A stretch of 64,000 nt of DNA. Source: Pirellulaceae bacterium. Lineage in GTDB: Bacteria > Planctomycetota > Planctomycetia > Pirellulales > Pirellulaceae. How positions within the stretch are numbered: the first letter of the stretch is position 1; every line of letters starts with the position of its first letter. Location of the stretch: the NCBI GenBank assembly GCA_019636385.1, contig JAHBXT010000005.1:62001-126000 (forward strand). Direction: 5' to 3'. The notes under the pieces are model-generated. The model made no database searches. It worked only from the letters and a program-made list of their open reading frames with translations, and was not told where the DNA came from. Positions 8,063 to 19,517 of the stretch are shown one piece after another. Made by a program: the position numbers and the translations under genes.

Positions 8063-9385
8063 TTGGCAGGCAGCGTGGAGCGTTTAAGAAAGCTGAGAGT
8101 GGGCTGCTTTGGCCTGGGCCGCATGGGGAGTGTGCACTTACAGCATGTGCTGGAGCTGGCTGTCCAGGGACAGGTCGAGCTAGTTGCGCTCGGCGATCGG
8201 ATGGACTCAACTTTGCAGCAGGCGCACCTGCAGGCCACAGAGTACCTGGCTGAAAGGCAGAAGTGCGACGAGAACGGAGACGCTGAATTTTCTGCACACG
8301 GAGAGTGGGGCGCGGGGCAGAGCGGGGCGGGTCAGCAGATAGATGACAGCCAGCAGGCGAGTTCGAGTTGGACTCTGCATGATCGTCCTGCGTCGATGGC
8401 AGATCGGGCGCGACTCGATGCGGTGATCATTGCATCGCGAACAAGCGATCACGCGGCCGATTGCTTGGCGTTTGCGCAAGCAGGTGTTCCGGTGTTGGTT
8501 GAAAAGCCGCTAGCCAATTCTGTTGCGGAAGCGGCCCGGCTGTGTAGCCAGCTCGGTGATGCCGGCGATCGACTGATTCAAGTGGCGTTTCAGCGCCGGT
8601 ACGATGCAGCCATCGAGTTGGCGCGGGCCTGGTTCGAGCAAGGCCGGATTGGCCAGTTGCAACAGTCACAGCACATTCTACAGGACAAGAATCCGACTCC
8701 ACCGGCCTACCAGAGTTGTGGCATTACGGCTGATATGGCGATTCATCTGGTCTTCGAGGCGCTGTGCTTTCATCAATTCCAACTGCCTCAATTTGTGCAG
8801 GCCGTGCGCTTCATGGCTCCACATTACAATGACTGCGCGGGGGAAGGAGCGAACATTGTACATGCCTTTTGCGTCTGGCCGGATGGATCGGTGGCACACC
8901 TGTGGGGCTCGCGGATCAACAACACCGGCTACGACAACGGATTCAAGCTGATTGGCACCGCTGGTCGCATCGATGTTGGGGAATTTGTCGGGGACTTTGG
9001 CCAAGTCCATGTCAAGCTGTGGCGCGGAGTCGGTGCTGAGCCAGGACCGCGCGGCTATTTAGCCGACTGGCATAGCTTGGCGATGACCCCGGCGACGCTG
9101 TCGCCACTGATGCCAACGACCGAGCAACAACCCGATTTTTATGCGCGTTTTGGAGCAGCCTATCGGCGGGAATTGCAAGCGTTTCTAGACAGCGTTCGCG
9201 CAGGAGCTGTCTTTGATGTCGGCCTGGAGCTGGGATGGAAAACGTTGCTAATTGCCAACACCGCCGAACTGAGTTCTCGACGGGGTGGCCAGCGATTCGA
9301 ACTCGCCACACCAACTGGCGACCAGATTGTGACCGTGCAGGAGGCGTGCGAGTTCGCTCAGCGGATTGGCATCGACGCCGGGTGA
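8063..9385 (+). CDS. Gfo/Idh/MocA family NAD(P)-dependent oxidoreductase
   Basis: The 440-residue product starts with a Rossmann fold (LRVGCFGLGRMGSVH, residues 11-25) and carries the EKP signature (PVLVEKPLA, about 148) that supplies the conserved lysine of the family. The second domain has RRYDAA and the usual alpha/beta dimer sheet. Such enzymes oxidise or reduce sugars, inositols and related polyols; the closest style is inositol 2-dehydrogenase, but the substrate is unknown. The start is uncertain: TTG 8063 or GTG 8075. An unusual Gly/Ser/Gln/Asp-rich insertion of about 45 residues (66-110) splits the Rossmann fold before the strand LDAVIIAS. It stands alone, convergent with the thioredoxin-like gene. 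Confidence 0.88.
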   Translation: MAGSVERLRKLRVGCFGLGRMGSVHLQHVLELAVQGQVELVALGDRMDSTLQQAHLQATEYLAERQKCDENGDAEFSAHGEWGAGQSGAGQQIDDSQQASSSWTLHDRPASMADRARLDAVIIASRTSDHAADCLAFAQAGVPVLVEKPLANSVAEAARLCSQLGDAGDRLIQVAFQRRYDAAIELARAWFEQGRIGQLQQSQHILQDKNPTPPAYQSCGITADMAIHLVFEALCFHQFQLPQFVQAVRFMAPHYNDCAGEGANIVHAFCVWPDGSVAHLWGSRINNTGYDNGFKLIGTAGRIDVGEFVGDFGQVHVKLWRGVGAEPGPRGYLADWHSLAMTPATLSPLMPTTEQQPDFYARFGAAYRRELQAFLDSVRAGAVFDVGLELGWKTLLIANTAELSSRRGGQRFELATPTGDQIVTVQEACEFAQRIGIDAG

Positions 9386-9485
9386 GTGATGAGGCGTGAG
9401 GCCAAAGGTAATTTACCAGCAGCTACCGACTGGCTATGGTAGTGGCAATGCCACAGTCATACTGCAGCTACCATGCTAACAATTG

Positions 9486-11402
9486 CTACTTGACGGGTGG
9501 TTTGACTAACTGGTCGATGATGCGATCCAGTTCGGTCCAGTGTGCGCCGGATTTGACGACGTTGCCGTTTTTATCCACAACGATGTTCACCGGCAGAGTC
9601 AATATACCGTAGCTGGTTGCTAGGCTGCTATCCAAGCCACCGGGGTCGTGGATGTGTGGCCATGGATAGGGATTCTGCTTGATGAATTGGTCAGCTTGAG
9701 CACGTTCTTTGTCCAAGTTAACACCCACAATCAACAGCTTGTGTTTAGCATACTTGGCCTGCAATTCTTTGAGAGCCCGCATGTCGGCTTTACAGCCTTC
9801 GCACCAGCTTGCCCAGCAGTGATAGACCACCGGTCGATCGCGAAAGGCGTTGGAGTTAAAGGTTTTGCCGTCAAGGGTTGTACCAGCAATACTGAATGGC
9901 TTGCCTTCCAGGTTCAGTCGGCGCAGTGCACCAGCGGCCTTCTTGCCGGAATCGGATGATGCATACCCTTTGGCGGCACGATCGTACCACCGGGCAGCTT
10001 CCTTGGCATCGCCATTGAATTCGGCGGCTAGCGCGATTTGCAGAATGGCCTCTGCGGAATCCTCGGCTTGTGGGTATTCTTCAATGAAGCCTCGCAGGCT
10101 AGCCAAGTAAGCTTCATTCAGCTCCTCGAACTTTGCCCCGGGTTGTTGCATATCCAAGTTGTGTTCAGCGGTAATTCTGCGGAACTCGACGTAGGCCAAA
10201 CTACTGGCATCGGCCCCGTTTTCTTTCAGCTTGGCAGAGAACTTGCGCAGGCGGTTGGTACCGTCGGGATACTCGCCGATTTGAGCGGCAGCGCTGACGG
10301 TGTCGGCCATCTGTTCGATCCAAATCGCACGGTCATCGGCAGACTGGGCGGAGGCGATCAGTTTGTCCAAAACGTCGGCGCGCCGCGCGTGCAGGCTGGC
10401 CTTGTCGTTGACGTCGCCATTTAGCTTGTCGTCTATTCCTTGCAGTTCGACGACCAGCGCCTCCAGGGACTTACTGATGCCCATCTCCGTTTCCGCTGTT
10501 GAGTTCTGACCGCGCGGATTGTAGGAAACATTGAAGAAGACTCCCGTATCTTCGGATGTCGCGTTGTCGCCGACTTTGCGGGGCAGGCTGGCTAGGCGCC
10601 ACGAGCCATCGACTTGAATCAGGGTGCCGATGATTAGTTGTCGAGCTTCACCGTCGTTGTCAAATAGCGCCACGGCGTTCTCGTATACGACAATATCCTG
10701 CTTGGAGGCGGCGGTACCAGCCGGAACGATTCCAGGCTTGTCGGCACCAAAATTGGTCCAGCGACTGGTGGCGGTGACTAATTGCTGTTGCCGCATCCAA
10801 CCGGGAAACTGATCGCGGGCTGTTTGTACACGAGCTTTCAGAGAGTCTGTCATCGCGCTGCCGAGTGCGAGCCCTTCGATTTGCGCTTCGGTAGGCAGTA
10901 ACCGCTGAAAGCGTTTGATGTCACCAGTCGCCAGAGCCTGGATAACTTCGTAAGAGATTTCCTCAGCGGAGATAATTCGCCAACTGTCGATGGTACCGTC
11001 TTCGTCGCTATCGATTCCCCAGCGCATGCCTTCGGTATTCAACCAGCGATATTCATCTGCGGTGCCATTAAAGTTTGTGTCTGATTCGCGATACACTTCG
11101 TCGCCAGCGTTGAAGTAGCACCAGCGATCTGGTTTGTTATCGCCGTTGGTGTCCACGAACCATCGCAGTGGCTGTCCAGCCGGGCCGGTTACCCAGAATC
11201 CTTTGCCATCGTCGCGAGCCACCTTTTCCAGCTTGCACTTACCCACTTCGTCGGCGCTTACCTTTTCGTAATTCACGTCGGCTTGGCGCGGCTTGAAGGA
11301 CAATGCCTTTGTCAGTTCGGTTGATTCGTTGGCCGCCAGCCGACTGAAGTTGGTGCTGAGCGCCAGGGCGACAAACAGACCGAGGAACATATCGCGTAGC
11401 AT
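9486..11402 (-). CDS. Secreted TlpA-like thioredoxin-domain protein with calcium-loop-like repeats
   Basis: The chosen start, ATG 11402, has a CAGGA site and gives a clean signal peptide (MLRDMFLGLFVALALS...), so the protein is exported; the frame is open to 11516. Near the N-terminus three acidic nonapeptides recur at 23-24 residue intervals: DTNGDNKPD (84-92), DTNFNGTAD (108-116) and DSDEDGTID (131-139), each followed by an aromatic residue. They resemble EF-hand or thrombospondin-type calcium loops. A long helical middle follows, and the last 140 residues form an AhpC/TlpA thioredoxin domain with the redox motif WCEGC (Cys534, Cys537) and the cis-proline segment LTLPVN. Related planctomycete proteins act as periplasmic or membrane-attached thiol-disulfide enzymes. 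It is 638 aa long, much more than a plain TlpA. Confidence 0.85.
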   Translation of the reverse strand: MLRDMFLGLFVALALSTNFSRLAANESTELTKALSFKPRQADVNYEKVSADEVGKCKLEKVARDDGKGFWVTGPAGQPLRWFVDTNGDNKPDRWCYFNAGDEVYRESDTNFNGTADEYRWLNTEGMRWGIDSDEDGTIDSWRIISAEEISYEVIQALATGDIKRFQRLLPTEAQIEGLALGSAMTDSLKARVQTARDQFPGWMRQQQLVTATSRWTNFGADKPGIVPAGTAASKQDIVVYENAVALFDNDGEARQLIIGTLIQVDGSWRLASLPRKVGDNATSEDTGVFFNVSYNPRGQNSTAETEMGISKSLEALVVELQGIDDKLNGDVNDKASLHARRADVLDKLIASAQSADDRAIWIEQMADTVSAAAQIGEYPDGTNRLRKFSAKLKENGADASSLAYVEFRRITAEHNLDMQQPGAKFEELNEAYLASLRGFIEEYPQAEDSAEAILQIALAAEFNGDAKEAARWYDRAAKGYASSDSGKKAAGALRRLNLEGKPFSIAGTTLDGKTFNSNAFRDRPVVYHCWASWCEGCKADMRALKELQAKYAKHKLLIVGVNLDKERAQADQFIKQNPYPWPHIHDPGGLDSSLATSYGILTLPVNIVVDKNGNVVKSGAHWTELDRIIDQLVKPPVK

Positions 11403-11858
11403 TCGATTCATCCTGTCGAGAATACGAGTTGGCTGGTCCTGGGGAAATCCGGCTTGAGCCATCGGTTGTGGACCAGCGGCAAACCGGGGGAGGGTAGCTC
11501 CGGGCTGTTGTAGCATTTGCCGGACGCGGCGCGAATCTCGCTTTTTCGAGAATCACAGGTTGTGCTGGATGCTCAATTTAGGTCGTGGCAGAGGCTCTTT
11601 GAGATGCCCGGTGCTAGCAAAACCTTGGGAAAATCGGCTTTCCGCTGAAGTTGGCTAGGCCGATTAGACGATCCGATTAGCCTGCCGTGCGCCAGAGGAC
11701 TGATGGCTGAGCCTAGTTGTTGGAAATTGATGCGAACTGTGAGTTGACAGGCCGCAGCCTTCGGCTACGATTTGCCAGCGGTTTGGCGGCTAGGGGGATC
11801 CTGGATCCTGTGGTCCGATGAGCCCAGAATTGTTCGTTTCGGCGAGCGATTCGAAGAT
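11403..11858. other. Region upstream of the tRNA/23S operon; no 16S rRNA
   Basis: These 455 bases between the divergent thioredoxin gene and tRNA-Ile hold the rRNA promoter at 11744-11771. None of the conserved 16S segments is present, so this rRNA operon starts with the tRNAs. Confidence 0.8.
11744..11771 (+). promoter_or_regulatory. Promoter of the tRNA-23S-5S operon
   Basis: A perfect -35 box TTGACA (11744-11749) is followed after 16 bases by TACGAT (11766-11771), about 88 bases ahead of tRNA-Ile. It is the best promoter match in the window, as expected for an rRNA operon. Confidence 0.7.
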
Positions 11859-11932
11859 GGGCGCGTAGCTCAGTTGGTTAGAGCGCGTCGCTGATAACGA
11901 CGAGGTCCCAGATTCGAATTCTGGCGCGCCCA
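11859..11932 (+). tRNA. tRNA-Ile (anticodon GAT)
   Basis: The 74-base cloverleaf has a perfect acceptor stem GGGCGCG/CGCGCCC, D arm GCTCAGTTGGTTAGAGC, anticodon stem CGTCG/CGACG with loop CTGATAA (GAT at 11893-11895), and T arm CCAGATTCGAATTCTGG. The 3' CCA is not encoded. Confidence 0.97.
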
Positions 11933-12013
11933 CTCGCGAAGTGTGAATTGAGAAGTTTGAGGCATGAAGATGCCCTTCAAACTTCACGCTTTTACGCTTC
12001 AAATGTTATTGCC

Positions 12014-12086
12014 GGGGGTGTAGCTCAGTTGGTAGAGCACTTGGTTTGCATCCAAGGGGTCATCGGTTCGAGTCCGTTCACCTCCA
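12014..12086 (+). tRNA. tRNA-Ala (anticodon TGC)
   Basis: The 73-base cloverleaf has the acceptor stem GGGGGTG/CACCTCC with the G3-U70 wobble pair that identifies alanine tRNAs. The anticodon stem is CTTGG/CCAAG with loop TTTGCAT (TGC at 12047-12049). The 3' CCA is not encoded. The Ile-Ala order is that of classic 16S-23S spacers, although no 16S is present here. Confidence 0.97.
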
Positions 12087-12627
12087 CTGGCGAGAAATTA
12101 CCGCCCGAATGCGGGCCCAAAAACGATTCCTGATGGAGATTGGATTAGGGCTTGTCAGGCGGTTGTAAATCGCGAAGATGACTTCCAGTTCAGCACAAGA
12201 TTTGGCGACGGGTTGACTGTTGCTCAGGCTTGTCTGAATGGGAGCCAGCCGGTTCGAAGTGGTCGATGCAAAGCAAGAATATTTTGGTTTGCGATTGACG
12301 GGTTTGTCCGGTGCTCCTAAAATACTCGACCCGCGATCCGATGACCTCTGGCTGCAGGACGTGGAATTGAGTTACTGATCTTTGACAATTTGGTTGATTG
12401 GTTATAGGCATCTTAACGCAGTGCTTGGTTAATTCTGAGTACTGCACACGACGCTGGACCAACCTGCGGACCGCGCGAGACTGCTTCGGCAGGCTTAGCG
12501 GGTTTTGATAGGTTGGACCGATTTTGAAAAGAGCGTTCCAAAGAGCGGAGTTGAGCGTAAAAGTTCAGCTCGATGAAGTCTCATCGAAGTTTTGGCGAAG
12601 TCATTTGACAGAGTTCAAAATTTCGGT
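12087..12627 (+). other. Spacer between tRNA-Ala and 23S rRNA
   Basis: This 541-base transcribed spacer contains a boxA-like antitermination site (12376-12393) and the left arm of the 23S processing stem (12616-12634). No protein gene is supported. Confidence 0.7.
12376..12393 (+). promoter_or_regulatory. boxA-like antitermination site ahead of 23S
   Basis: TGATCTTTGACAATTTGG matches the E. coli rRNA boxA (TGCTCTTTAACA) at 10 of 12 core positions, and the AATTTGG that follows is also as in E. coli. In rRNA operons boxA RNA recruits Nus factors. Confidence 0.5.
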
Positions 12628-15523
<2,896 letters not shown>

Positions 15524-15644
15524 GCCGATATTTTGCACTCTCGCAAAATTCGCAAGTCATCACTTGGGCTCGATGGAGCTCGAAGATGCCTGTAAACCAA
15601 TCGACAAATTAGGCCCTGGCGGGCGAATAGGCCGCCAGTGGTCT

Positions 15645-15753
15645 TTCCGGTGACCATATCTGAAAGGTTATACCTGTTCCCATCCCGAACACAGCAGTCA
15701 AGCTTTCAGAGCCGATGATAGTTCCAAAAGTGCGAAAGTAGGTATTGCCGGTT
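15645..15753 (+). rRNA. rrf: 5S ribosomal RNA
   Basis: The conserved 5S core ACCTGTTCCCATCCCGAACA is followed by AGTCAAGC, GCCGATGATAGT and GCGAAAGTAGG. The terminal helix is short (CCGG with CCGG), so the ends are approximate by a few bases. It lies about 120 bases after 23S in the same transcript. Confidence 0.93.
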
Positions 15754-15762
15754 TTATGAAAA

Positions 15763-15789
15763 CCTCCGAGGAAACTCGGAGGTTTTTTT
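15763..15789 (+). terminator. Rho-independent terminator of the rRNA operon
   Basis: A perfect 8-bp stem CCTCCGAG/CTCGGAGG with a GAAA tetraloop is followed by seven T residues, just after 5S. Confidence 0.95.
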
Positions 15790-15911
15790 ATGCGCCGTCC
15801 CGGTTTCTGCATTGCGGTGCCGCTCGCTAATGGACTATGTATTCCTTGGCTGTCGGGGTTTGATCCCACAGTGGCCGCTAGTTCTGTGACCATTCGGGAG
15901 GTTTCGTGCAC

Positions 15912-16736
15912 ATGAGCGTTCACTCCAGCTCCATTCCGCCAATTCGTTGGCAATGGATTCCCTTGGCTGGCCTGCATTTGCTGGCCGCTGGTCTATTGCT
16001 GAGTTACATGCTTCCCCAAGGACATGCTTGGTGGCGAGCCATCGATGAACAGATTTTTTTTACGCTCAACGGTACCCTGCCCAACAATTATCTCTGGCAG
16101 TTACTTTGGGCTTGGGGCAATACCCGCTTTCACGATGCTGTTGTAGGCGCCGGCATCTTACTGTGTTTGTTATTCCCCATCGCCGGCTTTCAACGACAAC
16201 ACTTGCAGGGCGCACTGTTTCGGTATATCGCGATGATGCTGGTACTGCTGTTTGCCAGAATTGCTTTCAAGGAGTTTTGTGGAGCAACGGGACTTCGTGG
16301 TCCCAGTCCGTCTTTGGTCTTACAGCCTGTGGTTCGGCTATCTGAACTGGTTCCCTTCCTTCCGCTCAAAGACGCCTCAGTCGATAGCTTTCCTGGAGAT
16401 CACGCTACAATTCTATTGGCCTGGGCAGGTTTTGTACTGCTTTTCCGGCGGCACTGGTCAAGCTGCTTGGCGGCCATCGTACCGGCGCTGATGGTTCTGC
16501 CCAGAATTGTGGTCGGTGCGCATTGGTTTAGCGATGTGGCTGTTGGTGGAATGTGCGTTGCCTTACCCGTCCTGGCTTGGACCTACTATACTCCCGCTGT
16601 GAATTACGTCGCCGCCTGGCTGCACCGGTTGGCTAGTCCTATCCTGCAAGCACTAGCCAATTCTCCTTGGCTGCGCCGACAACATTTTTTCATCCACGGT
16701 CCGAAATTCGATCGCGGAATGCCATTGGCTTCTTAA
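15912..16736 (+). CDS. PAP2-family membrane phosphatase
   Basis: The protein (274 aa) has about six membrane segments and the three PAP2 phosphatase motifs: FKEFCGATGLRGPSP (K...RGP), SFPGDHATILL (the SGH-type motif with GDH) and RIVVGAHWFSDVAVGG (R...GxHxxxD). The nucleophilic and general-acid histidines are both present. The layout is nearest to lipid A or undecaprenyl-diphosphate phosphatases/phosphotransferases of the LpxE/LpxT type, so an envelope-lipid substrate is likely but not proven. ATG 15912 is preferred to GTG 15906 because GGGAGG lies at better distance. It begins soon after the rRNA terminator. Confidence 0.85.
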   Translation: MSVHSSSIPPIRWQWIPLAGLHLLAAGLLLSYMLPQGHAWWRAIDEQIFFTLNGTLPNNYLWQLLWAWGNTRFHDAVVGAGILLCLLFPIAGFQRQHLQGALFRYIAMMLVLLFARIAFKEFCGATGLRGPSPSLVLQPVVRLSELVPFLPLKDASVDSFPGDHATILLAWAGFVLLFRRHWSSCLAAIVPALMVLPRIVVGAHWFSDVAVGGMCVALPVLAWTYYTPAVNYVAAWLHRLASPILQALANSPWLRRQHFFIHGPKFDRGMPLAS

Positions 16737-16848
16737 CCCGATATCGCCAGCGTCCAAGCAACTGCTGAAGACACGGGGCGATTACCTCTCCGCAGGGTTT
16801 TGCCAGAACAGCATGCGGGCCGAATCTAGGGCTGCATGCCCCCTGAGC

Positions 16849-17679
16849 TTACTCACCGGTCGCGATCGGTCGATCTTCACTCGACCAGCCGCTCCAGGAG
16901 CCCACGTAAACTCTCGGTCGCGGCAGGCCCAACATCTCCGCAACCAGAACATTGTTGCAGGCGGTTACCCCTGATCCACAATAGCAGATCGCTTGGGCAT
17001 TGACCCCGACTGCAGAAATCCTTTGCTCCAGTTCAGCTCGTGGTCGAAAATAGTTTGTGCACTGGGCGTAGTTGTCTCCCAGAAACAAATTCTTGGCACC
17101 TGGAATGTGTCCCGCTTTGGGGTCCAATGGCTCGACTTCACCTCGAAATCGCTCCGGAGCGCGCGCGTCAAAAACCGGCAGACCGCTGGCAATTGCCGCA
17201 GCTACCTCCTCGGCACTCACGATTTCGGCTGCGGGCCAGGGGCGAGGCAATCGGGGAACCGCAGTCCAGTGCGGAACCTCCAGCTGCAGTGGCGGTGGAT
17301 TGGCTTGATCTAACCACGCATCCAGACCACCATCCAACAGCGCCGCCTGTTGACCGATAATCCGCAGCATCCACACCAATCGACCGGCAAATCGTCCACC
17401 AACGGCGTCGTAGGCTACAACAATGTCGCTATTACTGATGCCCAGCGCTCCAAGCGACCGTGCGAAGGCATCTGGCGAGGGTAGCGGATGGCGCCCAAGG
17501 CCGGCTGCTGGCGGTGCCGCCAGGACGCGATCCATCGACACATATCGCGCACCAGGAATATGACCCTTCAAGTAGGCCTGATAGCCATCCGTGCCGTCCA
17601 ATGCGTAGCGTACGTCGCACCAAATGTATTGCCAGTTGGAGTTCAAGACTTGACTTAGACTGAGGATCGGTGGAATCAT
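16849..17679 (-). CDS. sseA: Sulfurtransferase, two rhodanese domains (SseA-like)
   Basis: The 276-residue product has two rhodanese modules. The N-terminal one carries DVRYALDGTDGYQAYLKGHIPGA and the C-terminal one DARAPERFRGEVEPLDPKAGHIPGA. The active-site loop in the second module reads CGSGVTAC, which is the 3-mercaptopyruvate sulfurtransferase type rather than the CRKGVT of classical rhodanese. These enzymes move sulfur from mercaptopyruvate or thiosulfate to acceptors such as cyanide, thioredoxin or tRNA-modifying enzymes. It is downstream of cmoB on the same strand after 93 bases and could be the last gene of that transcript. Confidence 0.92.
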   Translation of the reverse strand: MIPPILSLSQVLNSNWQYIWCDVRYALDGTDGYQAYLKGHIPGARYVSMDRVLAAPPAAGLGRHPLPSPDAFARSLGALGISNSDIVVAYDAVGGRFAGRLVWMLRIIGQQAALLDGGLDAWLDQANPPPLQLEVPHWTAVPRLPRPWPAAEIVSAEEVAAAIASGLPVFDARAPERFRGEVEPLDPKAGHIPGAKNLFLGDNYAQCTNYFRPRAELEQRISAVGVNAQAICYCGSGVTACNNVLVAEMLGLPRPRVYVGSWSGWSSEDRPIATGE

Positions 17680-17772
17680 GTTGGTTGACTGTCCTGGAAA
17701 AGTACTTAGCGGGTTCAGCCTACGGCGTCAGAATTGTTAGTGTCATATTGGACGGCTCCTCGCAGTTTCAGT

Positions 17773-18783
17773 TTAACCGCGACGCTGAGCCAATAGCACA
17801 GCGCGACATGGGGCCGGATAGCCCTCGAGCGTCCGGCTGGAATCGTTCGGATCAAGAAAATTGGCTAGCGACTCAAAGTGCATCCATGGAGTTGCTCGCT
17901 GTTCGTTTTCAGTTGTACGACTGACATCCAGTACCTGGATTTCGCCATAGCCGGTGCGGCGGAGCCACTTCTGTAGCATCGGCAAGCTAGGAATAAACCA
18001 CACATTGCGCATTTTGGCGTAGCGGTCCTCTGGTACTAACACGCGCTCGTCGGTATCCGCTAAGACGATTGTCTCCAAGATCAATTGTCCCCGGGGCCGC
18101 AACGTGCTGTGCAGAATTTGCAGATGCTGGATGGGATTGGGGCGATGGTACAGTACCCCCATGGATAAGCTGATATCGAAGCAGCCCAGCCCGCGCGGAA
18201 TGTCGGTGTCGGCCAGCGGAACCACAAAATGCCGTTCAGGCTGCGAGTTGAATCGGCGAAAAACTTCAAACTGGACCACCGATAGCAGGAACGGTTCGCA
18301 GCCCATTACCCAATCAGCTCCGGATTGCAACATGCGCCAGCCGTAATAACCATTTCCACTGCCGACATCCAGCACGCGCTTACGGCGCCAGTCAACATGT
18401 TCGGCGAAACGCTGCCACTTAAGGTTCGATTGCCACTCAGAATCAATTTGAATGCCCAGGACATCAAACGGTCCCTTGCGCCAGGGGTGAAACTTCATCA
18501 GCTTGCCACGCAATGCGGCAGCTTCATGCGGCGTAAGTTGGAACTCAATTTGCGGCGTGATCGTTACGCGTTCGTTTACAATCTCTAGTCGAGAAGCAAC
18601 ACTCGGCAGTTCGTCCCATGCCCGTCGCCAGACCCGTAAATGCCCGTCACGTTCGTCCTGGAAACGCTGTTGGCACACGCGTTGGACTGCTTGCGCCAGC
18701 TTGGGTAGATCTAATTCCAGCAAGTAATCTACGGCGGGCTGTCGATCAAGGAATTGGGTGGGATTGGTTGAATATTTATGCAA
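17773..18783 (-). CDS. cmoB: tRNA uridine-34 carboxymethyltransferase CmoB
   Basis: CmoB transfers the carboxymethyl group from carboxy-SAM to 5-hydroxyuridine at position 34 of tRNAs. Family blocks are in order: WRKGPFDVLGIQIDSEW, LDVGSGNGYYGWRM (SAM motif I), SMGVLYHRPNP, VPEDRYAKMRNVWFIPS, FLDPNDSSRTLEGYPAP. The frame is open to 18852, but homologues begin near the segment VDYLLELDLPKL; TTG 18783 gives a matching start that overlaps the cmoA stop by a few bases, with GGCGGT upstream. This start is my choice, and an upstream start inside cmoA cannot be excluded. It works with the adjacent CmoA, which makes its cofactor. Confidence 0.9.
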   Translation of the reverse strand: MHKYSTNPTQFLDRQPAVDYLLELDLPKLAQAVQRVCQQRFQDERDGHLRVWRRAWDELPSVASRLEIVNERVTITPQIEFQLTPHEAAALRGKLMKFHPWRKGPFDVLGIQIDSEWQSNLKWQRFAEHVDWRRKRVLDVGSGNGYYGWRMLQSGADWVMGCEPFLLSVVQFEVFRRFNSQPERHFVVPLADTDIPRGLGCFDISLSMGVLYHRPNPIQHLQILHSTLRPRGQLILETIVLADTDERVLVPEDRYAKMRNVWFIPSLPMLQKWLRRTGYGEIQVLDVSRTTENEQRATPWMHFESLANFLDPNDSSRTLEGYPAPCRAVLLAQRRG

Positions 18784-19510
18784 GCTTGACCGCCAGGATT
18801 GACACGAAGTTGAAGCACTGGAACCATGGCACCACCTGACCGAAGCCGACATCGCGCAGGCGAGCGCAATGTTGCGTTAGCGTTTCAGGAACCAGGATGT
18901 TTTCCAGCGAACTGCGCTTTTGAGCAATCTCCAGATCGCTGTAGCCGTGAGCACGTTTGAAGTCATGGTGGAGTTCAGTCAACAACTGTTGTTGGTGCTC
19001 GTCTGCAAAACAAATTTTTTCACTAATCAGTAGGGCACCGCCGTCGACTAAGCCATCAAAAATCCGCTGCAGCAGTGCAGGGCGATCCTGAGGTGGTACA
19101 AATTGTAGGGTCCAATTCAGCACCACCAAGGATGCAGTTTCAATCGGTACATCGCGAATGTCAGACTCGTGAATTTGTATTCGCTGACGGCCACCTTCCG
19201 GGAGCTGTTGCAAGACTTCACGCAGCCGCTGAATCATGGCTGGCGCATTATCAACGGCATGTAAATCGCAATCGGGCGGAGCCTGAGCATTCATCAGTTG
19301 TGTGGCAGCGCCCAGCGAACAGCCTAGATCATATAAGGCAGTTCCAGATCTCGCGTAGCGGGCCGTGAGCTGCTGGATCATTGCCAGTACAGAGGCGTAC
19401 CCTGGTACAGAACGTGCGATCATATCCGGAAAGACTTCGACCACCTGCTGGTCAAAGGCGAACTCCCCGATACGCTGTTGGGGCAGGGTAAAGATCGTAT
19501 CTCGCGACAC
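18776..19510 (-). CDS. cmoA: Carboxy-S-adenosylmethionine synthase CmoA
   Basis: CmoA converts SAM and prephenate into carboxy-SAM for CmoB. The 244-residue protein shows FAFDQQVVEVFPDMIARSVPGY, the SAM-binding motif LYDLGCSLGAAT, AVDNAPAMI, and LNWTLQFVPPQDR, all diagnostic of the family. The start is GTG 19510, seven bases after the clpS stop with AGG upstream, so clpS, cmoA and cmoB form one tight operon. cmoAB pairs are best known from gamma-proteobacteria, so their presence here is worth noting, although they also occur in other phyla. Confidence 0.93.
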   Translation of the reverse strand: MSRDTIFTLPQQRIGEFAFDQQVVEVFPDMIARSVPGYASVLAMIQQLTARYARSGTALYDLGCSLGAATQLMNAQAPPDCDLHAVDNAPAMIQRLREVLQQLPEGGRQRIQIHESDIRDVPIETASLVVLNWTLQFVPPQDRPALLQRIFDGLVDGGALLISEKICFADEHQQQLLTELHHDFKRAHGYSDLEIAQKRSSLENILVPETLTQHCARLRDVGFGQVVPWFQCFNFVSILAVKLA

Positions 19511-19517
19511 TCAACGC

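Noticed and set aside
11403-11858. Search for a 16S rRNA or its 3' end before tRNA-Ile
   Set aside because: No conserved 16S segment, including the anti-Shine-Dalgarno end, is present.
12382-12408. Internal promoter TTGACA...TATAGG before 23S
   Set aside because: The spacer is only 15 bases and the TTGACA lies inside the better-explained boxA-like sequence.
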